Shown here: piece after piece, positions 25,501-33,023 of the stretch
Numbering within the stretch: position 1 is the first letter of the stretch
How the letters are laid out: every line of letters starts with the position of its first letter
Assembly (NCBI GenBank): GCA_045598025.1
Contig: JAZLLH010000024.1
Coordinates: 1 to 43,773, forward strand
Origin: UBA1195 sp045598025
Lineage (GTDB): Bacteria > Bacteroidota > Bacteroidia > Bacteroidales > WCHB1-69
DNA: 43,773 nucleotides
Direction: 5' to 3'
Made by a program: the position numbers and the translations under genes
Notes under the pieces: generated by a model
What the model was told of the DNA's origin: nothing
Seen by the model: the letters and a program-made list of their open reading frames with translations, nothing else
The model's database searches: none

Positions 25501-26841
25501 ATTGACTGCCAGCGTGTCATCGGTCGTTCCGCTGAGATGCGCATCATTGATCCGAACACCAATATTGTTCTGACAACCAATAATATTCCCTACGGTTCCT
25601 TCCTTTACAAGAAATCCGGGGAAAAGGTGGAAAAAGGCGATGTCATTTGCGAATGGGATGCTTTCAACGCACTGATTATTTCGGAAGTTGGCGGTAAGGT
25701 GCAGTTCGAAAACATTATCGAAGGCATTACCTACCGTTCCGAAACGGAAGAGCAAACCGGTATGACGTCCAAAGTCATCATTGAAAGCCGTCAGAAAACC
25801 AAGAATCCTTCGCTGCGTATTGTCGATGATCTGGACGAAATCATCAAAGAATACGACTTGCCGGTCGGTGCCCGTCTGGAAGTGAAAGAAGGGAAGAAAC
25901 TGAAGGCCGGTGACGTTCTGGTGAAGATTCCGCGTGTATTCGGAAAGGCGGGCGATATCACCGGAGGTCTGCCTCGTGTGACCGAACTTTTCGAAGCCCG
26001 TAATCCTTCCGATCCCGCCATTGTGGCTGAAATCGATGGTGTGGTATCCTTCAGCAAGAAGCTGAAGCGCAACAATCGTGAAGTCACCATCACTCCGCGT
26101 ACCGGTGAACCCAAGCATTACCTCATTCCTACTTCCAAGCAGATTCTGGCTCAGGAAAACGATTTCGTGCGTGCCGGAACTCCGCTCTCTGAAGGCTCTC
26201 TGACTCCGGCCGACATTTTGGCCATCAAGGGTCCCAAGCAGGTGCAGGAATACATCGTCAACGAGGTACAGAGTGTTTATCGCGGACAGGGTGTGAAAAT
26301 CGATGACAAGCATTTCGAAGTCATTGTCCGTCAGATGATGCGCAAGGTCGAAATCATTGATCCGGGTGATACCCGCTTCCTGGAAGGCGAATTGGTGAAT
26401 AAATTGGATTTCCAAGAGGAAAATGACAATATCTGGGACAAAAAGGTCGTGGAGAACGCTGGAGATTCCGAACGTTATCACGAAGGCCAGATCATCAGCA
26501 TACGCGAACTGCGTGACGAAAATTCCCTGCTGAAACGTCAGGACAAGTCCGGTATGGAAGTCCGCGATGCACAGCCCGCCACAGCCAAACAGATACTGCA
26601 AGGTATTACCAGGGCTTCCCTGCAGAACAAGAGCTTCATTGCCGCCGCTTCCTTCCAGGAGACGACCAAGGTGCTTACAGAAGCTGCAGTCAACGCCCGT
26701 ACCGACTATCTGGAAGGCTTGAAGGAGAATGTCATTATCGGACACCTTATCCCGGGTGGTACAGGTTTGCGCGAATACGAAAACATTATCGTGGGATCCA
26801 GAGAAGAGTATGAATCCCTGATGGCATCCAAGGAGGACTAA
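22546..26841 (+). CDS. rpoC: RNA polymerase subunit beta'
   Basis: This 1431-residue protein carries the catalytic centre. The N-terminal zinc finger (CHCGKYKRIRYKGVICDHCG, about 66-86) is intact. The magnesium-binding NADFDGDQMAVHV lies near 474-486. The second zinc site has ESKRGVCARCYGRN. The trigger-loop region (GARGSDAQITQLSGMRGLMAKP) and the late QEYIVNEVQSVYRGQGVKI block are present. It follows rpoB by 40 bases and ends 3 bases before a DUF3467 gene. Long minus-strand open frames within it are codon-bias shadows. Confidence 0.98.
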   Translation: MALKKDNNTRKDFSKITVSLASPKSIFDQSHGEVTKPETINYRTYKAERDGLFCERIFGPCKDWECHCGKYKRIRYKGVICDHCGVEVTERKVRRERMGHIQLVIPVAHIWFFKSSPNKIGAFVGLPSKAVESVIYYEKYLVVQAGAAAELGEQSVSRMDLLSEEEYFSVLDRLPKENANLEDTDPNKFIAKMGAEALYDIIVSIDIDKESYELRHRADNETSQQRKQELLKRLHVFESFRDSRKRIENRPEWMIMKIIPVIPPELRPLVPLDGGRFATSDLNELYRRVIIRNNRLKRLMDIKAPDVIMRNEKRMLQEAVDSLFDNSRKTNAFKSDSRALKSLSDSLKGKQGRFRQNLLGKRVDYSGRSVIIVGPDLHLNECGLPKDMAAELFKPFIIRQLLERGIVKTVKSAKKIVDRKDPVIWDILENILKGHPVLLNRAPTLHRLGIQAFQPKLVEGKAIRLHPLACTAFNADFDGDQMAVHVPLGNAAVLEAQLLMLCSHNILNPANGSPITVPSQDMVLGLYYITKELHSTDDFKVPGEGKVFYGAEEVIMAYNEGKVHMNACIKCRVNLNGDGKMVLIDTTVGRVLFNQVVPFEYGYINKLLTKKSLRDIIGDVLKKTSTAKTAKFLDDIKDMGYKMAFRGGLSFNLGDVIIPKEKAEIIAEANKQVEDIMDQFYNGWITGTERYNQVIDVWSSVNIKIKDILLKQLRADKQGFNSVYMMLDSGARGSDAQITQLSGMRGLMAKPTKAGAVGGEIVENPILSNFKEGLSVLEYFISTHGARKGLADTALKTADAGYLTRRLVDVAHDVIISEEDCGTLRGLTVSAFKQNDVVVASLYERILGRTSLHDIYDPTTNELIVAAGNEINEAVGKRIEAAGIEEVEIRSVLTCESKRGVCARCYGRNLATSKMVQKGETVGVIAAQSIGEPGTQLTLRTFHVGGVAGASRTEADIKAKYSGILEIDELRTVDMKKDDALSGKQIDCQRVIGRSAEMRIIDPNTNIVLTTNNIPYGSFLYKKSGEKVEKGDVICEWDAFNALIISEVGGKVQFENIIEGITYRSETEEQTGMTSKVIIESRQKTKNPSLRIVDDLDEIIKEYDLPVGARLEVKEGKKLKAGDVLVKIPRVFGKAGDITGGLPRVTELFEARNPSDPAIVAEIDGVVSFSKKLKRNNREVTITPRTGEPKHYLIPTSKQILAQENDFVRAGTPLSEGSLTPADILAIKGPKQVQEYIVNEVQSVYRGQGVKIDDKHFEVIVRQMMRKVEIIDPGDTRFLEGELVNKLDFQEENDNIWDKKVVENAGDSERYHEGQIISIRELRDENSLLKRQDKSGMEVRDAQPATAKQILQGITRASLQNKSFIAAASFQETTKVLTEAAVNARTDYLEGLKENVIIGHLIPGGTGLREYENIIVGSREEYESLMASKED

Positions 26842-26844
26842 GGT

Positions 26845-27162
26845 ATGGAAGAGCACATGAAAGAGCAGAAACTGGATATTGCCCTCAGCGACGAAGTGGC
26901 TGGCGGAATTTATTCCAATTTGGTCATTATCACGCACTCCAATACGGAATTCATCATGGATTTCGTGAGTGTGCTGCCCGGTATGCCCAAAGGCAATGTC
27001 AAGTCCCGCATCATACTGTCTCCTCAGCATGCCAAGCGTCTGATGCATACCTTGCAGGAAAACATCGGCCGCTATGAGTCCTACCATGGTTCTATTCAGG
27101 AAGACGATCCCGGTATGAATCTTCCTCCGCTGAATTTTGGCCCCCATCAGGGTGAGGCCTGA
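26845..27162 (+). CDS. DUF3467 family protein
   Basis: This small protein has 105 residues, or 101 if the second Met at 26857 is used. It fits the DUF3467 pattern: EVAGGIYSNLVIITHSNTEFIMDFVSVLPGMPKGNVKSRIILSPQHAKRL, then a helix and a Pro-rich tail. The family is known from many Bacteroidota and archaea without an assigned role. It starts three bases after the rpoC stop, so it is almost certainly translated with rpoC. It may be an RNA polymerase accessory or regulatory factor, but that is inferred from position only. The terminator at 27179 follows. Confidence 0.88.
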   Translation: MEEHMKEQKLDIALSDEVAGGIYSNLVIITHSNTEFIMDFVSVLPGMPKGNVKSRIILSPQHAKRLMHTLQENIGRYESYHGSIQEDDPGMNLPPLNFGPHQGEA

Positions 27163-27178
27163 GAATGCGGAATATACG

Positions 27179-27212
27179 AAAAAAAGGATGCTGTACGGCA
27201 TCCTTTTTTTTT
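27179..27212. terminator. bidirectional intrinsic terminator after rpoC-DUF3467
   Basis: The stem GGATGC / GCATCC with a TGTACG loop is extended by seven A-T pairs and followed by T's. The A-run on the left becomes the T-tract for the opposite strand. It therefore serves both the rpo operon and the converging topA operon that ends at 27232. Confidence 0.92.
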
Positions 27213-27231
27213 GAAGTGTTGCGTCAGAAAT

Positions 27232-28416
27232 CTATTTCTTTTCCAGCTTTATGTAAGTGGAGTTCCAGCGTTCCGGAATTTCGCCGTGACAGGCGGTGTC
27301 ATAGTCGCGACGGGAACAGGGAATGAGGTAATACCGCTCGTATTTGGCTTTTTTATCGGCACTGGGCACTTCCATCCACCATTGATGGCTTACTTTGCTT
27401 TCGTAGAATCGGATGCGGTACAAGCCGTCCTGCAAATCGACGATGTACTGTGTGTAGTTTTCCTTCCCGATGTCGGGCAGGTCATCGCAGCGCAGGGTGA
27501 AACCGTCAAGGAAGTACCACAGCATTTCGGCAATCAGTTTTGCGCTCTGTTCGGCTATATCGAAACCGGGATTGTATTCGTAGATGCCGAAACTGCTTAG
27601 CCGGGAGGAGGCTCCGGCCAAACGGCAGATGGTGCAGATTTCTTTTCCATCCAAGCCGTTGGGAGAGGTGTGACGGCATCCCGGGGCATCCGAAAAGCGG
27701 ACGGCCGACATGTCTATGCCCAGCAGGTCACTGTCCCTCAGAACGGGTTCGCATTCCATGATGTTTTCGTGCAGTATGCCGAAGCGCCAGGCGTCAAAAC
27801 GCAGTTTTTCCATGAGTTTTACTTCGTCCGGATCGACAAAATAGGTCTGGTATCCCAGATTGCTGTAATTGAACAGGTAATTGGGCTGGCGCAGGATGAT
27901 CCTGTGGAAAAAATCACGGGAGGAGTGGGATACATTATCCTCTCCTATATCGAAACGGGTGTCCACGCAGCTGATATTGACCACGCGCTCCATCCGTTCA
28001 TAGGCCAGGTATTGGGCATACAGCAGGTCGTGGCTGCCTCCCAGCAGTATGGGGACGATGTTTTCGGAAATCAGCCAGGCAATGAGTTCGCTCAGGGCCA
28101 GATAGGTGTCTTCCACATCCTTCCCGAGACGCAGATTTCCCAAATCCGCTACTATCGGCATTTCCGGCAGACGGTACAAATGGTAGAAAGCACGTCGGAT
28201 TTCGTCTGGAGCCAGGGCGCAGCCTACGTTATCATACGCATTGCGCTCTTCCGGTACGCCTATCAGTGCCAGTTGCACGTTCTGTAAATCCGGGAATCCT
28301 TCGGTCCCGGTATGCAGACGCAGGCGGTCACCTATGCGTTTGGATTTCTCCGAATCGGGGCTGAAATCCAGTGCTTCCGTGGATATGGGTTCGAAATAGG
28401 TATCGGGACTTTCCAT
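27232..28416 (-). CDS. arginase/formimidoylglutamase-fold protein with incomplete metal site
   Basis: This 394-residue protein has an arginase (ureohydrolase) fold of the type annotated formimidoylglutamase in Bacteroidota. Visible motifs are GGSHD (126-130), VDTRFD (151-156), GIDMSAV (233-239) and YEYNP (280-283). Against arginase the first-metal ligands are kept (H129, D152, D156, D235). The two ligands specific to the second manganese are not: R154 replaces His and S237 replaces Asp. It is therefore unlikely to be a normal two-manganese hydrolase, despite the family name. The C-terminal third (about 310-394) is extra relative to arginase. Its ATG overlaps the topA stop by one base (TGATG), so the two are translationally coupled. 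Its real function is unknown. Confidence 0.8.
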   Translation of the reverse strand: MESPDTYFEPISTEALDFSPDSEKSKRIGDRLRLHTGTEGFPDLQNVQLALIGVPEERNAYDNVGCALAPDEIRRAFYHLYRLPEMPIVADLGNLRLGKDVEDTYLALSELIAWLISENIVPILLGGSHDLLYAQYLAYERMERVVNISCVDTRFDIGEDNVSHSSRDFFHRIILRQPNYLFNYSNLGYQTYFVDPDEVKLMEKLRFDAWRFGILHENIMECEPVLRDSDLLGIDMSAVRFSDAPGCRHTSPNGLDGKEICTICRLAGASSRLSSFGIYEYNPGFDIAEQSAKLIAEMLWYFLDGFTLRCDDLPDIGKENYTQYIVDLQDGLYRIRFYESKVSHQWWMEVPSADKKAKYERYYLIPCSRRDYDTACHGEIPERWNSTYIKLEKK

Positions 28417-30902
28417 CAGGCTTTCTTTTTGCGGGATTTGGCCTTGTTGGCCGAGTCCTTGACAATGGCCATGCAGGCCGCATAGTCCAGATTTTCTACG
28501 GTCATGTCTTTGGGAATGCGGTAATTGCTTTTCTTATAGGAAATATACGCACCGAACCGGCCTTTGGACACTTTCAGTTCGCTGTCCTCTTCGAAACTTT
28601 TCAGTATGTTTTTGGTCTCGGCTTTCTGTATGGTCTCTATGGCCTGTTCTACGCTGACACTGTGAATGTCCGTGCCTTTGGGAAGAGCATAGAAGTGTTT
28701 GTTGTACAGAATGTAGGGACCGAATCTTCCCACTGCGACCGAAAGGCTTTCCCCATTCCATTCTCCGATGACGGAGGCCTGTTTGTCCAAATCTGCCTTC
28801 TGCTTGGCAGCGATGATTTCCAGGCAGCGTTCCAGAGTGATGCTCCACAGGTCCTCGCTCTTGGGAACGGAGTAGAATTTTTTGTCGTACAGCAGGTATG
28901 GACCGTAGCGACCGATATTGGCCACGATGTCTCCGGCCTCGCCGTTTCCTACGACGCGCGGCAGTTTGAACAGGTCCATGGCTTCTTCGAAGGTGATGGT
29001 GTCAATGCTCTGGTGTGGCAGCATTTTGGCGAAACGCAGTTTGTCTTCGCTGTTGGAACGGCCGATTTGAACCACGGTGCCGAATCGTGCCAGTTTGGCG
29101 TATACATTGAGTCCCGAAGCGGGATCTACTCCCAGCAGGCGTTCTCCGCTCGCTTTCTCGGAATGTTTCAGTGTGTTTTCTATGGTCTGGTGGAATCCTT
29201 TGTAGAATCCGCCTATCATTTTTTTCCACTCCATGCGGCCTTGGGCAATCTTATCGAAATGCTGTTCCACTTCGGCCGTGAAATTGTAATCCATGATTTC
29301 GGTAAAGTGGTCCATCAGAAACTGATTGACAACACTGCCGATGTCGGTAGGCATGAGTTTGCCTTTGTCATAGCCCACTTTTTCCTTTTTGTTGTTGGAT
29401 GACAATTTGTTGCGTTTGAGTGTCCAGATTTTGTATTCTCTTTCGATTCCGTCCTTGTTTCCCTTGACTACGTAATTCCGCTTCTGTATGGTGGAGATGA
29501 TGGGAGCGTAGGTGGACGGACGTCCTATCCCCAGTTCTTCCAGTTTGTGAACCAGACTGGCTTCCGTATAACGGTAAGGGGCCTGAGTGTATTTTTCCGT
29601 TGCCTGCACCTGATCCATGAGCAGTTGTTCGTTTGCCTTCAGCTGCGGAAGCTCGTTGCGCTCTTCTTCGTTCTGGTCGTCGGAAGACTCCATATACACT
29701 TTCAGAAAACCGTCGAAAAGCAGCACTTCGCCCAGGGCAACAAATTGTTCCTTGCTGTTGGAACAGCAGATGTGCACGGTGGTTTTTTCAAATTTTGCAT
29801 CGGCCATTTGGGATGCGATGGTCCGTTTCCAGATCAGCTGATACAGTTTTTCCTGCAAATGGTCGCCGATTTCCAGCGAGCTCTGGCTGATGTAGGTCGG
29901 ACGTATGGCCTCGTGGGCTTCTTGTGCCCCCTTGGTTTTGGTGGTATATTTTCGCGTTTTGGCGTAATTTTCGCCGAAGGCGTTCACAATTTCGTTGTGG
30001 GCAGCACCCAATGCCAGGTTGGAGAGGTTGACGGAGTCGGTACGCATGTAGGTGATGTGTCCGGCTTCGTACAACTGCTGAGCCAGTTGCATGGTGCGGG
30101 ATACGGTAAGCCCCAGTTTACGCGCCGCTTCCTGCTGCAGGGTGGAGGTGGTAAAAGGAGGGGCGGGACAGCGTTTGACGGGCGTCCTTTCCGTGGACGT
30201 CACCGTGAATTCGGCATCCTTGCATTTTTCCATAAAATCCAAGGCTTCCTGTTCGCTGCTGAAGCGGGTGTCCAATTCGGCGTCGAAGGGGATTCCGTCG
30301 GCCCCGTTGCGGAAGGTTCCGACTACACGATAGTATTTGTTTGCCTGGAACTGATTGATTTCCTTTTCCTTGTCCACTATCAGACGCACGGCAACCGATT
30401 GCACGCGCCCGGCGGAAAGAGAAGGTTTCACCTTGTGCCACAGCACCGGTGAAAGTTCGAATCCGACCAGCCGGTCCAGTACGCGCCGGGCCTGTTGGGC
30501 ATTCACCAGATTGAGATCCAGTTCCCTGGGATTTTCAATGGCTTCTGTGATGGCTTTGGGCGTGATTTCGTGGAAAGCAATGCGGCGGATTTTTTCCTTG
30601 GGGTATTTCAGGGTTTCCATCAGGTGCCAGGAAATGGCTTCTCCTTCGCGGTCCTCATCCGTAGCCAGCCAGATGGTGTCGGCTGTTTCTCCCAATTTTT
30701 TCAGTTCCTGTATGGTCCTCGCTTTGTTGGAAAGTTCTTCATATTGGGGAGTGAACTGGTTCTGTATGTCGATGCCGAGTTTCTTTTCCGGAAGGTCGCG
30801 GATATGTCCCATGGAGGAGCGCACGGTGTATTCCTTGCCCAAGAATTTCTCTATGGTTTTCGCTTTGGCCGGAGACTCGACGATGACTAAATTCTTGCTC
30901 AT
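28416..30902 (-). CDS. topA: DNA topoisomerase I
   Basis: This 828-residue type IA topoisomerase relaxes negative supercoils. The Toprim domain begins KNLVIVESPAKAKTIEKFLG and has the metal motif TDEDREGEAISWH at 81-93. The active-site tyrosine is Y285 in ITYMRTDS. GRVQSVAVRLI lies at about 165-175. Instead of zinc fingers the C-terminus carries repeated GRYGPYLLYDKKFYS / GRFGPYILYNKHFYALP / GRFGAYISYKKSNYRIP units (TopoI repeats). It ends in a basic tail. It is transcribed from its own minus-strand promoter near 30934 and is coupled to the arginase-like gene downstream. Confidence 0.97.
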   Translation of the reverse strand: MSKNLVIVESPAKAKTIEKFLGKEYTVRSSMGHIRDLPEKKLGIDIQNQFTPQYEELSNKARTIQELKKLGETADTIWLATDEDREGEAISWHLMETLKYPKEKIRRIAFHEITPKAITEAIENPRELDLNLVNAQQARRVLDRLVGFELSPVLWHKVKPSLSAGRVQSVAVRLIVDKEKEINQFQANKYYRVVGTFRNGADGIPFDAELDTRFSSEQEALDFMEKCKDAEFTVTSTERTPVKRCPAPPFTTSTLQQEAARKLGLTVSRTMQLAQQLYEAGHITYMRTDSVNLSNLALGAAHNEIVNAFGENYAKTRKYTTKTKGAQEAHEAIRPTYISQSSLEIGDHLQEKLYQLIWKRTIASQMADAKFEKTTVHICCSNSKEQFVALGEVLLFDGFLKVYMESSDDQNEEERNELPQLKANEQLLMDQVQATEKYTQAPYRYTEASLVHKLEELGIGRPSTYAPIISTIQKRNYVVKGNKDGIEREYKIWTLKRNKLSSNNKKEKVGYDKGKLMPTDIGSVVNQFLMDHFTEIMDYNFTAEVEQHFDKIAQGRMEWKKMIGGFYKGFHQTIENTLKHSEKASGERLLGVDPASGLNVYAKLARFGTVVQIGRSNSEDKLRFAKMLPHQSIDTITFEEAMDLFKLPRVVGNGEAGDIVANIGRYGPYLLYDKKFYSVPKSEDLWSITLERCLEIIAAKQKADLDKQASVIGEWNGESLSVAVGRFGPYILYNKHFYALPKGTDIHSVSVEQAIETIQKAETKNILKSFEEDSELKVSKGRFGAYISYKKSNYRIPKDMTVENLDYAACMAIVKDSANKAKSRKKKA

Positions 30903-30925
30903 ATTTCAAGTGTTAAAAATCGGCT

Positions 30926-30934
30926 GCAAAAGTA
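30926..30934 (-). promoter_or_regulatory. -7 element of the topA operon
   Basis: The minus strand reads TACTTTTGC, a match to TAnnTTTGC, 24 bases before the topA ATG (30902). No plus-strand element of this type was found for the divergent glycosyltransferase gene. Confidence 0.6.
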
Positions 30935-31034
30935 CAATATATTAATGAGAAAATGGAAGGAATCTGAAAAAAAAAATGAACCGTCCCCAGTGGGAACTTC
31001 ACAATAAAAAAGGACTTCGGTCGTTATCCCTTGC

Positions 31035-31823
31035 ATGAATCACATTACCGGATTGATTATCACACTCAACGAGGAAAAAAATATCCTCGACTGCATCGCC
31101 TCCCTGCGTCAGATTTGCGAGGAAATCATCGTGGTGGATTCCGGCAGCACGGACAATACCCTGGCCCTGGCCCGTTCTGCCGGCGCCGTGACGCTGCAGC
31201 AGCCTTATCTGGGCGACGGTCCCCAGAAGAATGTGGGACTGTCCGTCGCTTCCCATACCTGGGTGTTCAGTCTGGATGCGGACGAGCGCATCACTCCTGA
31301 ACTGGCAGCGGAAATCAATGCCCTGGATTTATCGGCTTCGTCTGCCGACGCCTACGATATGGGGCGCCGCAACTATATCGGCAGCCGCTGGATCCGTTGT
31401 TGTCGCTGGTATCCGGATCGCCTGGTCCGTCTTTATCGCAGCGACCGTACCCGCTACTGTGATTCCCGTCAGCATGCCTCTGTGCCCTGTCCTCATCCGG
31501 GACATTTGAAGGGTGATCTGCTTCATTATACCTACGCCGACATTGGTGATATGTTTTCCAAGCAGGTGCGCAGTTTCAGCAAGCGTTCGGCCAAAATCAT
31601 TTACCTGAGCGGGAAAAAGGTGCATTTCTGGTCTCCTGTCGTCCACGGGACCGCATCGTTTTTTGCCCATTATTTCGTACGGGGCGGCATTTGGGGAGGA
31701 TTGTATGGTTTGTGCATATCCATGGCCATGAGTCTGAATGCTTTTCTGAAATATGCCCGGGTGTTGGAGTACTATCGCGATCCTTCGGTAAAGGCGGCAG
31801 AAGATTTCGAAAAAGTCTGGTAG
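31035..31823 (+). CDS. family 2 glycosyltransferase (WaaE/KdtX-like)
   Basis: This 262-residue GT2 enzyme has a GT-A fold. The start GLIITLNEEKNILDCIASL is followed by EEIIVVDSGSTDNT and the metal motif FSLDADERI. The NYIGSRWIRCCRWYPDRLVRLYR segment and a hydrophobic C-terminal part resemble lipopolysaccharide-core transferases of the WaaE/KdtX group that add a sugar to the inner core. The sugar cannot be predicted. It stands alone between topA and the polysaccharide operon, 212 bases before wlbA, with a promoter-like element in that gap. It may therefore be a core-LPS gene separate from the capsule operon. Confidence 0.87.
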   Translation: MNHITGLIITLNEEKNILDCIASLRQICEEIIVVDSGSTDNTLALARSAGAVTLQQPYLGDGPQKNVGLSVASHTWVFSLDADERITPELAAEINALDLSASSADAYDMGRRNYIGSRWIRCCRWYPDRLVRLYRSDRTRYCDSRQHASVPCPHPGHLKGDLLHYTYADIGDMFSKQVRSFSKRSAKIIYLSGKKVHFWSPVVHGTASFFAHYFVRGGIWGGLYGLCISMAMSLNAFLKYARVLEYYRDPSVKAAEDFEKVW

Positions 31824-31870
31824 AGGGGCTTCCCGATTCAAAAAAAAATTCGTATTTGTTGTCTTAGTAT

Positions 31871-31892
31871 TGCAAAAATGTGTATTTTTGCA
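31871..31892. repeat. inverted repeat overlapping the polysaccharide promoter
   Basis: TGCAAAAAT (31871-31879) and ATTTTTGCA (31884-31892) form 9-bp arms with a 4-base spacer. The right arm overlaps the -7 element. This fits a dimeric operator, or simply a symmetric AT-rich promoter. It is not flanked by longer repeats of the kind used for invertible promoters. Confidence 0.6.
31883..31891 (+). promoter_or_regulatory. -7 element of the polysaccharide operon
   Basis: TATTTTTGC fits TAnnTTTGC, with a TTTG about 24 bases upstream. The ATG of wlbA is 145 bases downstream, so the mRNA would have a long AT-rich leader (31893-32035). The leader contains a short GGC-GTA-GCC hairpin near 31963 and a 14-codon frame at 31933-31977, neither clearly functional. 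No UpxY/UpxZ gene is present. Confidence 0.5.
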
Positions 31893-32035
31893 GTGTTATT
31901 ATAATAATGTTATCCCAAACAGATGATAGGTGATGGAGGCTTGCAGTGTGTCCCCCACATTCGGCGTAGCCGTATGAAAAAATGAGAAAAATAAAATTGT
32001 AATAAATTATAAAATATTAAGTTATAAATTTTTAT

Positions 32036-33010
32036 ATGAAAAATTTTGCCATGGTCGGTGTGGCCGGTTATATCGCACCCCGACACCTGAAGGCCATAAA
32101 AGATACTGGAAATAATCTGGTCTCTGCTTATGACCGTTTCGATAGTGTCGGAATTTTGGACAGTTTTTTCCCGCATACTGCTTTTTTTACGGAGCAGGAA
32201 CTTTTTGACAGACACAACAGCCTTCTCAGAGAGAAGGGCAATCCCATTGATTGGATGAGCGTGTGCACTCCCAACTATCTGCACGATGCCCATACCCGTT
32301 ACGGCCTGCGCATGGGCTGTAACGTCATCTGCGAAAAGCCTCTGGTGCTCAATCCCTGGAATATTGACGGTTTGCAGAAAATCGAGCAGGAAAGCGGCCA
32401 CCGTGTCTATACCATTCTGCAGCTGCGGCTGCACGAGAGCGTAGCTGCGCTTCGCAAGAAAATACAGGAAGGTCCCAAGGACAAGAAATACGATGTGGAT
32501 CTCACCTACATTACCTCCCGCGGAAACTGGTACTACACCTCTTGGAAGGGTGATTCTACCCGTAGCGGCGGATTGGCCACCAATATCGGCATTCACTTCT
32601 ATGATATGCTGATCTGGATTTTCGGGTCGGTACAGCGGAGCGTGGTCCATGTGTCCGAGCACGACCGGGTGGCCGGATATCTGGAATTGGAGCATGCCAG
32701 GGTGCGTTATTTCTTGAGCATCAACGAACAGCATCTCCCGGCCGAAGCTTTGGCGAAGAACATGCGTACCTTCCGTTCCATACAGGTGGAAGGCAGTGAA
32801 TTTGAATTCAGCAACGGCTTTACCGAACTGCATACCCGTAGCTATGAGGAAATTCTGGCCGGTCGCGGTTTCGGACTGAAGGATGCACGCCCCTGCATCG
32901 AATTGGCGAGCGACATCCGTCATGCCCAACCGATAGGCCTGCAGGGTGAATATCATCCCATGGCGACCTGTCCGCTTTCGTCTCATCCATTCCACTGGAA
33001 TCGCAAATAA
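32036..33010 (+). CDS. wlbA: UDP-GlcNAc-uronate 3-dehydrogenase (WlbA/WbpB)
   Basis: This 324-residue Gfo/Idh/MocA oxidoreductase closely follows the WlbA/WbpB pattern. It starts MKNFAMVGVAGYIAPRHLKAI, then has ETGNNL-like and DSVGILDSFFP stretches, SVCTPNYLHDAH, and the signature E100-K101 in CEKPLVLNPWN. A GIHFYDML helix carries the catalytic His. Known members oxidise C3 of UDP-N-acetylglucosaminuronate with NAD, the second step to UDP-GlcNAc3NAcA. Its substrate could come from the 6-dehydrogenase at 39544. The next enzymes, aminotransferase WlbC/WbpE and acetyltransferase WlbB/WbpD, are not in the window. It is first in the operon, 13 bases before rfbA. Confidence 0.9.
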   Translation: MKNFAMVGVAGYIAPRHLKAIKDTGNNLVSAYDRFDSVGILDSFFPHTAFFTEQELFDRHNSLLREKGNPIDWMSVCTPNYLHDAHTRYGLRMGCNVICEKPLVLNPWNIDGLQKIEQESGHRVYTILQLRLHESVAALRKKIQEGPKDKKYDVDLTYITSRGNWYYTSWKGDSTRSGGLATNIGIHFYDMLIWIFGSVQRSVVHVSEHDRVAGYLELEHARVRYFLSINEQHLPAEALAKNMRTFRSIQVEGSEFEFSNGFTELHTRSYEEILAGRGFGLKDARPCIELASDIRHAQPIGLQGEYHPMATCPLSSHPFHWNRK

Positions 33011-33012
33011 AC

Positions 33013-33018
33013 GGAGGA
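33013..33018 (+). promoter_or_regulatory. strong Shine-Dalgarno before rfbA
   Basis: GGAGGA lies 5 bases before the ATG at 33024. It decides this start over the longer frame opening at 32946, which overlaps wlbA. Such a strong site is unusual among the genes of this window. Confidence 0.6.
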
Positions 33019-33023
33019 TAGTT

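Noticed and set aside
28371..29402. 343-codon plus-strand frame opposite topA and the arginase-like gene
   Set aside because: It is antisense to conserved topA sequence and crosses the coupled gene boundary. It has a Phe/Gly/Val-rich shadow composition and no start context.
31933..31977. 14-codon frame in the polysaccharide leader as a leader peptide
   Set aside because: It is too short, and no terminator/antiterminator pair or run of regulatory codons accompanies it.
31883..32035. Invertible capsule promoter of the Bacteroides fragilis type
   Set aside because: Only a 9-bp dyad is present. No pair of long inverted repeats flanks the promoter and no invertase gene is nearby.
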